Shown here one piece after another: positions 54,350 through 62,940 of a DNA stretch of 64,000 nt (position 1 is the first letter of the stretch; the number at the start of each line of letters is the position of its first letter). The position numbers and the translations under genes were made by a program. Under the pieces are notes generated by a model. The model was given only the letters and a program-made list of their open reading frames with translations, made no database searches and was not told the DNA's origin. This stretch comes from an uncultured Chlamydiaceae bacterium (GTDB lineage: Bacteria > Chlamydiota > Chlamydiia > Chlamydiales > Chlamydiaceae), in assembly GCA_937884635.1 (NCBI GenBank), contig CALGBW010000008.1, positions 1 through 64,000 on the forward strand, read 5' to 3'.

Positions 54350-55567
54350 TTATATTAGTCTTAAAAGAACTGTAAGAGAGAATGTTAGATAAAACAAAGC
54401 TTTTTGATAACGGAATCCCCATAGCTTATGAGCAATGGCTCCACAGGTTAGCGTTATCAATGCAGGGTAACTAAACTCCAAAAATGGGAATAGATAGGCG
54501 CTAATATTTTCGAAATTTAAGTTGGCGATTAGATAAGTCGGGACTAGGGTGATAATAATAGCATTGGAGTAGGATACGGTACGAGAAGCGAGTATGCGTG
54601 CTAAGAAATCACCTAAAATTCCAACTAAAGCTATAGCGGTGGTCAAACAAGCGATAAATACGCAAAAGCCTGTCAAAATGCTATTCTTGCCTAAAGCTAA
54701 AGCTGAAATAGAACCTAAAATATGACCTCTCGGAACTCCAATGAGAGAGCCGGAATGTCTTGCCGAACACAGGGCAAAGCCCAAATAAACAAGGCTGAGA
54801 AAAACAGCTGCTAGCAGAAATCCTAAGATCAACTTGCGTTTATTTTCCTTACTGATTTTATGAAAATCCAGAGGCATCTCTTCAGAGCCATCATGTTCAT
54901 GCGCGACCATCTGGCGGATAGAAATCAAAAGAATAGAGCAAAAGAAGAAAGCTCCTAGCAAGTCCATAGTATTGAATCCTTCAACAACCCCAATTAACCA
55001 CGCCTGTGCTGCTGTTTCTTCTACAATGGTGTCCGGTACAGCTGGGATAGTTAGACCTTTGAAGATGATCCAGATCAACGTAACTAACATGAGGGGGAAG
55101 AAGACAGATCCCAACCATTGAATCAGCTGGCTCAACTTGCAGACAAACAAATAGATTAAAACGCAAAAAATCAAGCTAAAAACAGGTAGACTTGGGACTA
55201 GATTAGCTTCTCCTCCGGAAAGCGAAAGGAGTGTTGCATGAGCAACAGCTATAGTTCTAGGAATTCCGCCGAAAGGCCCGATTACACAGAGAATCAGTCC
55301 AATGAAGAAAGCTCCGGGACCCTTGCCGACTGATGAGAAAAAGGATTTGTAATCGCCTGAGTACAACAACATGGCAAATAAACCCAGCAAAGGTACGCAA
55401 ACTGCAGTAAGGATCATGCCGAATGAGGCCCATATAGGATGAGCATGACAGCGACAACCTAAAGCCAAAGGAAACACGACATTACCAGCGCCAAAGAACA
55501 TAGCGAAAACTGAGCCCCCAATGGACCATATAGACAATTTTCTTTGAGCTGTTAAATTTTTTTTCAT
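54350..55567 (-). CDS. brnQ: BrnQ-type branched-chain amino acid transporter
   Basis: The 405-residue protein has about twelve membrane helices and the LIVCS-family start SIWSIGGSVFAMFFGAGNVVF with the conserved GAGN motif near residue 27. It imports Leu/Ile/Val with a cation, which a host-dependent bacterium needs. ATG 55567 (MKKNLTAQ) gives the usual N-terminus; the frame continues upstream to 55663 with no homology. The promoter candidate at 55711-55740 would leave a leader of about 135 bases. Confidence 0.92.
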   Translation of the reverse strand: MKKNLTAQRKLSIWSIGGSVFAMFFGAGNVVFPLALGCRCHAHPIWASFGMILTAVCVPLLGLFAMLLYSGDYKSFFSSVGKGPGAFFIGLILCVIGPFGGIPRTIAVAHATLLSLSGGEANLVPSLPVFSLIFCVLIYLFVCKLSQLIQWLGSVFFPLMLVTLIWIIFKGLTIPAVPDTIVEETAAQAWLIGVVEGFNTMDLLGAFFFCSILLISIRQMVAHEHDGSEEMPLDFHKISKENKRKLILGFLLAAVFLSLVYLGFALCSARHSGSLIGVPRGHILGSISALALGKNSILTGFCVFIACLTTAIALVGILGDFLARILASRTVSYSNAIIITLVPTYLIANLNFENISAYLFPFLEFSYPALITLTCGAIAHKLWGFRYQKALFYLTFSLTVLLRLI

Positions 55568-55710
55568 GATGAAACCGTGTTGGCTTGTTCTCTTTTTCTT
55601 AAAAAGCAAAAAAACCAGTTTACTGCGCACAAAACTACAGAGCGCGTAACAATTCAAATGCATTTTCGGTTAAGGGAGAACAGTTGTTTGTATCTAGCAG
55701 ATGCGAGCAT

Positions 55711-55740
55711 ATAGTATGCAGAGAGGGGGATTATGATCAA
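55711..55740 (-). promoter_or_regulatory. Candidate brnQ promoter
   Basis: On the minus strand TTGATC (55735-55740), an 18-base spacer and TACTAT (55711-55716) lie about 145 bases before the brnQ ATG, in the divergent brnQ-mnmE region. Confidence 0.5.
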
Positions 55741-55771
55741 GTTTTCAAAAACTCTTTAGGTTTTCTCAGTA

Positions 55772-55801
55772 TTGAATTTTGTGGTATGCTGGGTTGATAA
55801 T
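55772..55801 (+). promoter_or_regulatory. Candidate promoter of the mnmE leader or ncRNA
   Basis: TTGAAT (55772-55777), an 18-base spacer and GATAAT (55796-55801). Transcription would begin near 55808, exactly where the first base-paired arm of the structured region starts. Confidence 0.55.
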
Positions 55802-55804
55802 TTA

Positions 55805-56092
55805 CGATACTTCCTTCGAGAAGGCTCATTCCTTCAGGAGTGGGATGATAGCAGGTTGCCAGTCGTGAACTGGCAATGGAAGTTATGTTTTCCTTTTATC
55901 TAAATATCCCTCATAATGGCAGGACCTCGTCCAGAGGGTTGGAATGCGGTTTCTGAGTTTTCGCACCCAATGTACTTCGGTAGGGCATTGCCGAGTTGGA
56001 GAGTGGCCGTAAGACTACAATGCCGTCCTGAGACGGCGTAGCAGCCACGTTTGCATCCAAGAATCTCACTCCTTAGAGGGAGTGAGAGTATG
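55805..56092 (+). ncRNA. Structured leader or unidentified small RNA upstream of mnmE
   Basis: No gene lies between brnQ (55567) and mnmE (56111). Most of the mnmE side folds into clear stems: ACTTCC/GGAAGT (55809 and 55878) enclosing CTCATTCC/GGAGTGGG (55825, 55837) and TTGCCAGT/ACTGGCAA (55856, 55869). A second closed unit TTGGAATGC/GCATCCAA (55939, 56053) holds a UUCG-capped hairpin (55968-55990), GTGGC/GCCAC (56003, 56044) and GCCGTC-CTGA-GACGGC (56022-56037). A last hairpin TCTCACTCC/GGAGTGAGA (56064-56087) ends 24 bases before the mnmE ATG. It lacks RNase P, tmRNA, SRP and 6S signatures. It may be a cis-acting leader or a separate RNA. Confidence 0.5.
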
Positions 56093-56110
56093 TCAAAGGT
56101 CGTGGGTTTC

Positions 56111-57442
56111 ATGTTAAAAAATGACACTATTGCAGCTATTGCAACACCTCCCGGTGAGGGTGGAATTGCTGTTGTTCGTGTATCGGGACCAAAAGCTGTA
56201 GAGATTTCTGATCGTATTTTTTCTGGATCTATAGCCTCCTATGCATCGCATACGGTTCATCTTGGCGTTGTGCAGTATGAGGGAGTGGGGATAGACCAAG
56301 CGCTTGTTTTAGTCATGCGTGCTCCGCGTTCTTTTACTGGGGAAGACGTTGTTGAGTTCCAGTGCCATGGGGGGTACTTTGCGTGTTCACAAATTCTAGA
56401 AGCTTTAGTGAAAGAAGGAGCTCGTTCCGCGCTTCCGGGAGAATTTAGTCAAAGAGCCTTTTTAAATGGGAAGATCGATCTTATTCAAGCCGAGGCGATT
56501 CAAAATTTAATTGTCGCAGAAAATATAGATGCTTTTCGTATAGCGCAAAATCATTTTCAGGGGCACTTTTCTCGTAAGGTGCAGCAAATTACATCATTGA
56601 TTGTAGAGGCATTAGCTTTCATAGAGGTGGTTGCCGATTTCCCCGAAGAAGATGTGGCTGGTTTAACCCAGCCTTATCGCCAGTTAGAAGAAGCGGATGC
56701 GATCATTGTCGATTTACTTGCCAGCTTTGGAGAAGGCCAGCGCTTGGCTCAAGGAACGCGATTAGTCCTCGCAGGACATCCAAATGCGGGTAAGTCTTCT
56801 CTATTAAATGCTTTGACTAATAAGAATCGGGCGATTGTAACGAACATTCCTGGTACAACGCGAGATATCTTGGAAGAGACTTGGGTGTTTCATGGTAAGT
56901 GCATTCGTCTTGTAGACTCTGCTGGGCTACGAGAAACGGACGATCTTATTGAACAAGAAGGGGTGCAGCGGGCAAAAGAAGCTATGGAGTCTGCTGAAGG
57001 GATTCTTTGGGTAGTAGATGCTACGCAGCCGGATCCTGTTCTTCCTGAGATTTTATTTTCCAAGCCCTCTTTACTAATTTGGAATAAAAGTGATGTTGCT
57101 CAACCACCGAAATTGGATTGTTCTCTCCAACAAGTTGTGATTTCAGCAAAAACAGGAGAGGGATTAGCCGCATTAAAAGAAATTTTGCGGGAATGGTTAC
57201 TCAAAGCTGAAGAAAGTAGAACATCCAAGGTGTTTTTAGTATCAGTTCGTCACCACTCATTGCTACAAGAGATGCATCAGTGCATTCAAAGAGCCTTACA
57301 AGGGATGAATGAAGCTCTGCCTCCAGAGTGTGTTGCTTTAGATTTGCGTCAGGCACTACATGCGACAGGGAATCTTTCCGGATCTGAAGTAACAGAGACG
57401 GTTCTAGGAGAAATTTTTAGCCGGTTTTGCATTGGAAAATAA
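56111..57442 (+). CDS. mnmE: MnmE (TrmE), tRNA wobble-uridine modification GTPase
   Basis: The 443-residue GTPase works with MnmG to modify U34 of certain tRNAs. The N-terminal tetrahydrofolate domain starts NDTIAAIATPPGEGGIAVVR. The G domain is inserted after about residue 210, with GHPNAGKSSLLNAL, TNIPGTTRDIL, DSAGLRETDD and NKSD. The C-terminus ends FCIGK, the conserved C-x-G-K motif. ATG 56111 (MLKNDTI) is the expected start; in-frame ATGs at 56090 and 56051 would run through the upstream hairpin. It is followed by nth with an 11-base overlap. Confidence 0.94.
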   Translation: MLKNDTIAAIATPPGEGGIAVVRVSGPKAVEISDRIFSGSIASYASHTVHLGVVQYEGVGIDQALVLVMRAPRSFTGEDVVEFQCHGGYFACSQILEALVKEGARSALPGEFSQRAFLNGKIDLIQAEAIQNLIVAENIDAFRIAQNHFQGHFSRKVQQITSLIVEALAFIEVVADFPEEDVAGLTQPYRQLEEADAIIVDLLASFGEGQRLAQGTRLVLAGHPNAGKSSLLNALTNKNRAIVTNIPGTTRDILEETWVFHGKCIRLVDSAGLRETDDLIEQEGVQRAKEAMESAEGILWVVDATQPDPVLPEILFSKPSLLIWNKSDVAQPPKLDCSLQQVVISAKTGEGLAALKEILREWLLKAEESRTSKVFLVSVRHHSLLQEMHQCIQRALQGMNEALPPECVALDLRQALHATGNLSGSEVTETVLGEIFSRFCIGK

Positions 57443-58049
57443 GAAGCAAATCATTCTTTCTGTATTGAATTCTTTATTCCCCAACCCTAAGCCTTCTTTA
57501 ACGGGGTGGGAGACACCATTTCAGTTTCTTGTGGCTGTTGTTCTTTCGGGGAATTCCACTGATAAAGCGGTTAATGCGGTGACCCCACATTTATTTGCTG
57601 TTGCTCCTGATGCAAAAACTATGAGCGCTTTGTCTCTTGAAGCAATTCGATCCATCATTGCGCCTTGTGGTTTAGGAGAAAGAAAAGCAGGTTATTTGCA
57701 TGCGTTAGCAATGCAGTTAGAGGGTACGTATGCAGGAGAACCACCAGCTAGCATGGAACTCTTAGTACAGTTGCCAGGAGTAGGGAGAAAAACAGCTTCC
57801 GTATTTTTAGGTGTTATCCATAACCAGCCAACGTTCCCCGTAGATACACACATTCTACGTCTTGCTCATCGGTGGAAGATTTCTTCTAAGCGTAGCCCAC
57901 AAGCAGCTGAGAAAGATCTGGTAGCTTTTTTTGGTAAGGATAATTCTCCTAAACTGCATTTACAATTAATTCATTATGCAAGGGCGTTTTGTCCTGCCCT
58001 GCACCATAAATTAGAACGCTGCGTGATTTGTTCACAGCTGCGGTCGTAG
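57432..58049 (+). CDS. nth: Endonuclease III (Nth)
   Basis: The 205-residue DNA glycosylase/AP lyase removes oxidised pyrimidines. It has the helix-hairpin-helix with catalytic Lys (LPGVGRKTASVFLG, about 114-127) and the catalytic Asp in FPVDTHILRLAHR (about 137). The C-terminal iron-sulfur loop is altered: C-x9-C-x2-C, then SQLRS and stop, so only three cysteines remain where the family has four (C-x6-C-x2-C-x5-C). The TTG at 57432 overlaps mnmE, with no ATG nearby. It runs in the order mnmE then nth here. Confidence 0.9.
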   Translation: MENKKQIILSVLNSLFPNPKPSLTGWETPFQFLVAVVLSGNSTDKAVNAVTPHLFAVAPDAKTMSALSLEAIRSIIAPCGLGERKAGYLHALAMQLEGTYAGEPPASMELLVQLPGVGRKTASVFLGVIHNQPTFPVDTHILRLAHRWKISSKRSPQAAEKDLVAFFGKDNSPKLHLQLIHYARAFCPALHHKLERCVICSQLRS

Positions 58050-58289
58050 GATTTTATGATTTGTATGAGCCTGTTCTGATTTTCCTTTTTCTTTTTCTCT
58101 TGGAAAGAATAGAATGGGTCTCAGAGAAAACATTTTTATATAGGTCTGGCGGCAAAAAAGAACGTTATAGATTAGTCTGGGAATGGTAAGAAACAAAGAT
58201 AACGTTGAGCAAGATCTGAGATAGTATAGCTTAGTGTTACTAAGTTAAATAGTCAGCAGAATGGTGTGTGGTTGTAACCAAGTAAGTTT

Positions 58290-58317
58290 TTGTCAGACTA
58301 TGTTTACAAGATAGTAC
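58290..58317 (+). promoter_or_regulatory. Candidate secA promoter
   Basis: TTGTCA (58290-58295), a 16-base spacer and TAGTAC (58312-58317) would give a leader of about 20 bases before the secA ATG (58345), which is preceded by ggaagagag. The remaining nth-secA gap (58050-58289) holds a weak ttttctct/agagaaaa stem (58093-58130) followed by cattttta, a possible nth terminator. Confidence 0.42.
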
Positions 58318-58344
58318 TTGGGTAGGCAATTCCGGAAGAGAGAT

Positions 58345-61251
58345 ATGTTAAATATTCTTAAACGTTTTGTAGGATCTTCACAAGAACGTATTTTAAAAAA
58401 ATTCCAGAAGTTAGTTGAAAAGGTTAACTACTGGGATGAGCGGCTATCGTCATTATCTGACGAAGAATTACGAAATAAGACGGTAGAGTTTAAAAAACGT
58501 TATCAAGAAGGGGAGTCCTTAGATGAGATGCTCCCTGAGGCTTATGGTGTAGTAAAAAATGTCTGCCGCAGGTTAAAGGGTACGCCTGTAGAAGTTTCTG
58601 GATACCATCAACAATGGGACATGGTGCCTTATGATGTGCAAATTCTGGGTGGGATTGCCATGCATAAGGGCTACATTACTGAGATGCAGACGGGGGAAGG
58701 AAAGACTCTGACTGCTGTCATGCCTCTATATTTAAATGCATTAACAGGAAAGCCTGTACACTTAGTAACTGTGAACGACTATTTGGCCCAAAGGGATTGT
58801 GAATGGGTCGGGTCTGTATTGCGCTGGTTAGGGTTAACTACGGGAGTATTAGTTTCTGGTTCTCTCCTAGAAAAAAGGAAGGAGATTTACCAATGTGACG
58901 TTGTTTATGGAACAGCGTCGGAGTTTGGTTTTGATTATTTAAGGGATAATTCTATCGCTACCAGACTGGAAGAGCAGGTTGGTAGAGGATTTTATTTTGC
59001 CATTATCGATGAGGTAGATTCCGTCCTAATAGATGAGGCAAGGACCCCCCTGATTATTTCTGGCCCAGGAGAGAAACACAACCCAGTTTATTTTGAGTTA
59101 AAAGACAAAGTCGCTGAATTAGTACAGTTACAAAGGGATTTGTGTTCACAAATTGCTTTAGATGCGCGTCGTGGATTAGATGCGTTTTTGCATTCTGATA
59201 TTCTACCTAAAGATAAGAAGATTTTGGATGATATTGCTGAGCATTGCCGTAGTTTATGGCTAGTTAGCAAAGGGATGCCTTTGAATCGTGTATTGCGTAG
59301 AGTAAAAGAGCACCCAGATCTTCGATCCATGATTGATAAGTGGGATGTCTATTACCATGCAGAACAAAATAAGGACGAGTGTTTAGAGAAGCTTTCCCAA
59401 TTATACATTGTTGTGGATGAGCACAATAATGATTTTGAACTGACCGATAAAGGGATGGTTCAGTGGGTAGAAAGGGCTGGCGGGTCTACCGAAGACTTTG
59501 TCATGATGGATATGGGGTTAGAATATGCCCTTATTGACGGTAACGAATCATTATCTCCAGCGGATAAGATTAATCAAAAGATTGCCATTTCTGAGGAAGA
59601 TGCGCGTAGAAAGTCTCGAGCACATGGCTTAAGACAGCTTTTGCGTGCGCAGTTGCTCATGGAGCGCGATATTGATTACATAGTTCGTGATGATCAAATT
59701 GTAATTATTGATGAGCACACTGGGCGTCCTCAGCCTGGGCGACGTTTTTCAGATGGATTACACCAAGCTATTGAAGCGAAAGAGCATGTAACTATTCGTA
59801 AAGAATCGCAAACGTTTGCTACTGTAACGTTACAGAATTTCTTCCGGTTATATGAAAAATTAGCTGGGATGACAGGAACAGCTATTACGGAATCTCGAGA
59901 ATTTAAAGAGATTTATAATCTTTATGTTTTGCAAGTCCCGACATTTAAGCCCTGTTTGCGTGTAGATCATAATGATGCTTTCTATATGACGGAAAGGGAG
60001 AAGTATCAGGCGATCATAGCGGAGATTATTCGTATCCATCGTCAGGGCAGCCCTATTTTAGTTGGGACGGAGTCTGTTGAGGTTTCTGAGAAGTTATCCC
60101 GCATTTTACGGCAAAATCGTATTGAGCATACTGTATTAAACGCAAAGAATCATGCTCAAGAAGCTGAGATCATTGCACGTGCCGGGAAATTAGGGGCTGT
60201 TACTGTTGCAACAAACATGGCCGGGCGAGGAACGGATATCAAGTTAGATGAAGAAGCTCTTCGTGTTGGCGGGTTACATGTATTAGGCACAACACGACAC
60301 CAGTCTAGACGTATTGATAGGCAATTACGAGGTCGCTGTGCAAGACTTGGGGATCCAGGATCTGCGAAATTCTTTTTATCCTTTGAAGATCGTTTGATGC
60401 GCCTCTTCGCATCACCTAAGCTCAATGCACTAATTAGACATTTTCGTCCTCCAGAAGGAGAGGCTATGTCTGATCCGATGTTTGACCGGTTGATTGAAAC
60501 TGCACAAAAACGGGTTGAAGGGCGTAACTATACGATTCGTAAGCATACTTTAGAGTATGATGATGTCATGAATAAGCAAAGACAGACGATCTATGCTTTT
60601 CGTGATGAAGTTTTACGCACTAAGGATGTTTACGAACTCGTCCGTGAGGTTATTTACCACGTTTCCTTATCTATAGCCTCTCTCTTATTAAGTAATGAAG
60701 GTGTTAAGGGGATTACCCTGCCGAAGCTTGAAGAGTGGATGAACTACTCATTCCCAATCCCCTTGGAACGGGAAAAGCTATGTAACCTAGGAAATTTGGA
60801 CGCGATAGCCGAGACTCTAGCTGGTAAGTTGTATGCTGTTTTTCATAGTAAGATGACAGCTATGCAGGAGGAAGTTATTGCAACTTTAGGGCAGGAAATT
60901 GATACTGAGAGTTTGTGCGCTGATGTCATACGCTCTGTGATGATTTCACATATCGATTCACAGTGGAAGGTTCACTTAGTGGATATGGATTTACTTCGTG
61001 CTGAGGTTGGTTTACGAGTTGTAGGACAGAAGGATCCTCTTATTGAGTTTAAATATGAGTCATTCTTATTGTTTGAAAGCCTAATCAGGGATATCCGTAT
61101 TGCAATAGCACGACACCTCTTTTGCTTAGAGTTTGCTAGGGCAAATTCAGCTATGGCAGCTGCTGTTCCTGCAGTTGCAACTTCTTTCCAAAATAATGAT
61201 AATTTTGGTCCTCTCGAGTTTACAGTTATTTCTAACGACGGAGAAGAGTAG
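58345..61251 (+). CDS. secA: SecA preprotein translocase ATPase
   Basis: The 968-residue motor drives proteins through SecYEG. It has Walker A MQTGEGKTLTAV (about 110), DEVDSVLIDEARTPLIISG (Walker B), TGTAITESREFKEIY, ATNMAGRGTDIKLDE and RQLRGRCARLGDPGSAKFF (motif VI region), then the helical scaffold and wing domains. About 80 residues are inserted in the first nucleotide-binding domain region (about 255-340, LQRDLCSQIALDARRGL on). The C-terminus lacks the SecB-binding zinc motif (ends FTVISNDGEE). ATG 58345 (MLNILKRFVGSSQER) is the start; the frame is open from a TTG at 58318. Confidence 0.96.
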   Translation: MLNILKRFVGSSQERILKKFQKLVEKVNYWDERLSSLSDEELRNKTVEFKKRYQEGESLDEMLPEAYGVVKNVCRRLKGTPVEVSGYHQQWDMVPYDVQILGGIAMHKGYITEMQTGEGKTLTAVMPLYLNALTGKPVHLVTVNDYLAQRDCEWVGSVLRWLGLTTGVLVSGSLLEKRKEIYQCDVVYGTASEFGFDYLRDNSIATRLEEQVGRGFYFAIIDEVDSVLIDEARTPLIISGPGEKHNPVYFELKDKVAELVQLQRDLCSQIALDARRGLDAFLHSDILPKDKKILDDIAEHCRSLWLVSKGMPLNRVLRRVKEHPDLRSMIDKWDVYYHAEQNKDECLEKLSQLYIVVDEHNNDFELTDKGMVQWVERAGGSTEDFVMMDMGLEYALIDGNESLSPADKINQKIAISEEDARRKSRAHGLRQLLRAQLLMERDIDYIVRDDQIVIIDEHTGRPQPGRRFSDGLHQAIEAKEHVTIRKESQTFATVTLQNFFRLYEKLAGMTGTAITESREFKEIYNLYVLQVPTFKPCLRVDHNDAFYMTEREKYQAIIAEIIRIHRQGSPILVGTESVEVSEKLSRILRQNRIEHTVLNAKNHAQEAEIIARAGKLGAVTVATNMAGRGTDIKLDEEALRVGGLHVLGTTRHQSRRIDRQLRGRCARLGDPGSAKFFLSFEDRLMRLFASPKLNALIRHFRPPEGEAMSDPMFDRLIETAQKRVEGRNYTIRKHTLEYDDVMNKQRQTIYAFRDEVLRTKDVYELVREVIYHVSLSIASLLLSNEGVKGITLPKLEEWMNYSFPIPLEREKLCNLGNLDAIAETLAGKLYAVFHSKMTAMQEEVIATLGQEIDTESLCADVIRSVMISHIDSQWKVHLVDMDLLRAEVGLRVVGQKDPLIEFKYESFLLFESLIRDIRIAIARHLFCLEFARANSAMAAAVPAVATSFQNNDNFGPLEFTVISNDGEE

Positions 61252-61314
61252 CCTTCTCCGTGCCCTCATTCTTAAAATGCGTCAGTATTATCATTTAGAG
61301 CTGTTTTTATAACC

Positions 61315-61341
61315 AAAAGGCCCTTTTAAAAAGGGCCTTTT
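61315..61341. terminator. Bidirectional terminator between secA and der
   Basis: aaaaggccctttt (61315-61327) pairs with aaaagggcctttt (61329-61341), giving a strong stem with T-runs at the end on both strands. It serves the convergent secA and der transcripts. Confidence 0.92.
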
Positions 61342-61360
61342 GACTAAAGAACAGTGTTTT

Positions 61361-62841
61361 CTATCGGGCGGCGTATCGCTTGGCCTTCTCCTTATATTCT
61401 AGTTCAAAGGGAATGCCGTAAAGATTAAACGTGGTTTTCAAAGTATTCTTCAAATACAGTTCATAATGCTTTGTGAGTAAAGCTTTTGCATTGATGAATA
61501 AAAGAAATTGAAATGGAGAATTCGTTTTGTGAATTCCGTAATAAATACGTAAACGACGGTTATTAATTACTTGTGGGTGATGTCTTTGTAAAGCAGAAGC
61601 AAGTGCTTTATTAACAGCCGGAGTAGGCACTCGCTGAGATGCGATATCATATAAGGCATGAATTTCTGCAAAGATCTTCGATAAATTGCGTTTCTTCATA
61701 GCAGAAACACAGAGGATACGAGATTGCCCAATGTAAGGGTCTGTAGATCGGAGGTCTTGTATGTAGTGTTCCATACGAACTCCAAACATGAGATCCCATT
61801 TATTCACGAGAATCAAATGAGGTTTCTTATGTTTGGCAATCAATGAATTTTCTTGTCGTAGGAAGATAAGCCTTGAGTTGCATCAATAACTAACAAGCAG
61901 ATGTCCGCGCGGGTAATGGCTTTTTCAGTACGAGAGGTTGAAATCCATTCTATGGAGTTCTTGACGCTTTTTAACTTTCTTAGGCCAGCAGTATCAATGA
62001 AGACATACGATCGATCTTTAAATGTATAGGAAACGTCGATGTTATCTCTCGTTGTGCCAGGGGTATTATCCGTAATACAACGCTCCTCGTTGATAATCCC
62101 ATTGATCAGAGAAGACTTCCCAACATTAGGACGGCCGATTAAGGCAATTTTTAGTGGGCGAGTACTGTCCAACGATTCCTCTTCGTGAGGTAGCTCATAG
62201 TGTAAAAGCTCTTCTTGTATTTCCTGAGAATCATCTAAACTGTCCATCAGAGCCTGAACATCTAATGCTGAGGACTCATTATCGCCTGCTGCAGAGTCTT
62301 CTTCCTCCTCTTGCTCATCAGTATCCTCCACTACCACTACTGGATCAGGGATCCCTCCCACCCGTTTAATCTCTTGTAGCAACCGATCGATATGTTTATC
62401 GTGCGTTGCAGAAACCGGGAGAATTTGTGAGATGCCCAGTTTATACAAATTGTGGATTAGATGTTCATCGCGGACTGTGTCTGCTTTATTTGCAACAAGG
62501 ATCAGAGGACGTTTTAATGGCAACAACTGACGGGCTAACTCAGCATCTTGCGTCGTAATTCCACAGTGGATATCTACAACCAATAATAAAATATCGGCTT
62601 CATTAGCAGCGGCAAGTGCTTGTTTGTAAATATGTTTTTGAAAGTAATCTTCTGACTCTTTATCCACGCCTCCTGTGTCAATAATATGCACGGGGGTGTC
62701 TCCAATTACAGTCTCTCCGTATAACCGATCTCGGGTAGTTCCTTCTTGAGCATTCACAATAGCCAAAGACCGCTTACAGAGACGATTGAATAGAGAGGAT
62801 TTCCCTACATTCGGTCTTCCTAGAATGGCAACGCGTAACAT
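61361..62841 (-). pseudogene. der: Der (EngA) ribosome-assembly GTPase, reading frame broken
   Basis: Der has two tandem GTPase domains and a KH-like domain. The first frame (62841 to 61840, 333 residues) holds domain 1 (GRPNVGKSSLFNR, DTGGVDKES, NKADT), an acidic linker (about 173-205) and the start of domain 2 (GRPNVGKSSLING, DTAGLRKLKS). It then reads GLSSYDKKIH and stops. The next frame (61843 to 61361) resumes exactly where domain 2 should, with LIAKHKKPHLILVNKWD, and continues through the KH-like end. The break, near 61845-61855, is a -1 type shift. Because Der is essential in bacteria, a sequencing error or very recent mutation is more likely than true loss. The G4 motif NKWD lies in the second piece. 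Confidence 0.85.
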
Positions 62842-62940
62842 GATTTCTCTTATTCTTTTACGATAAATAAAAAGAAATAATAGAAGCTAAAAAATTAAAT
62901 CTAAAGAAATAAAGTTAAAAAGGCTAAGTAAAGAAAACAC

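Noticed and set aside
55805..56092. RNase P RNA, tmRNA, SRP RNA or 6S RNA in the brnQ-mnmE gap
   Set aside because: The core conserved motifs of each (for example gaggaaagtcc and acagaa for RNase P, or the ggaaggaagca loop for SRP) are absent.
61840..61860. Programmed -1 frameshift in der
   Set aside because: No X-XXY-YYZ slippery heptamer in the right frame and no downstream pseudoknot; also not known for this gene.
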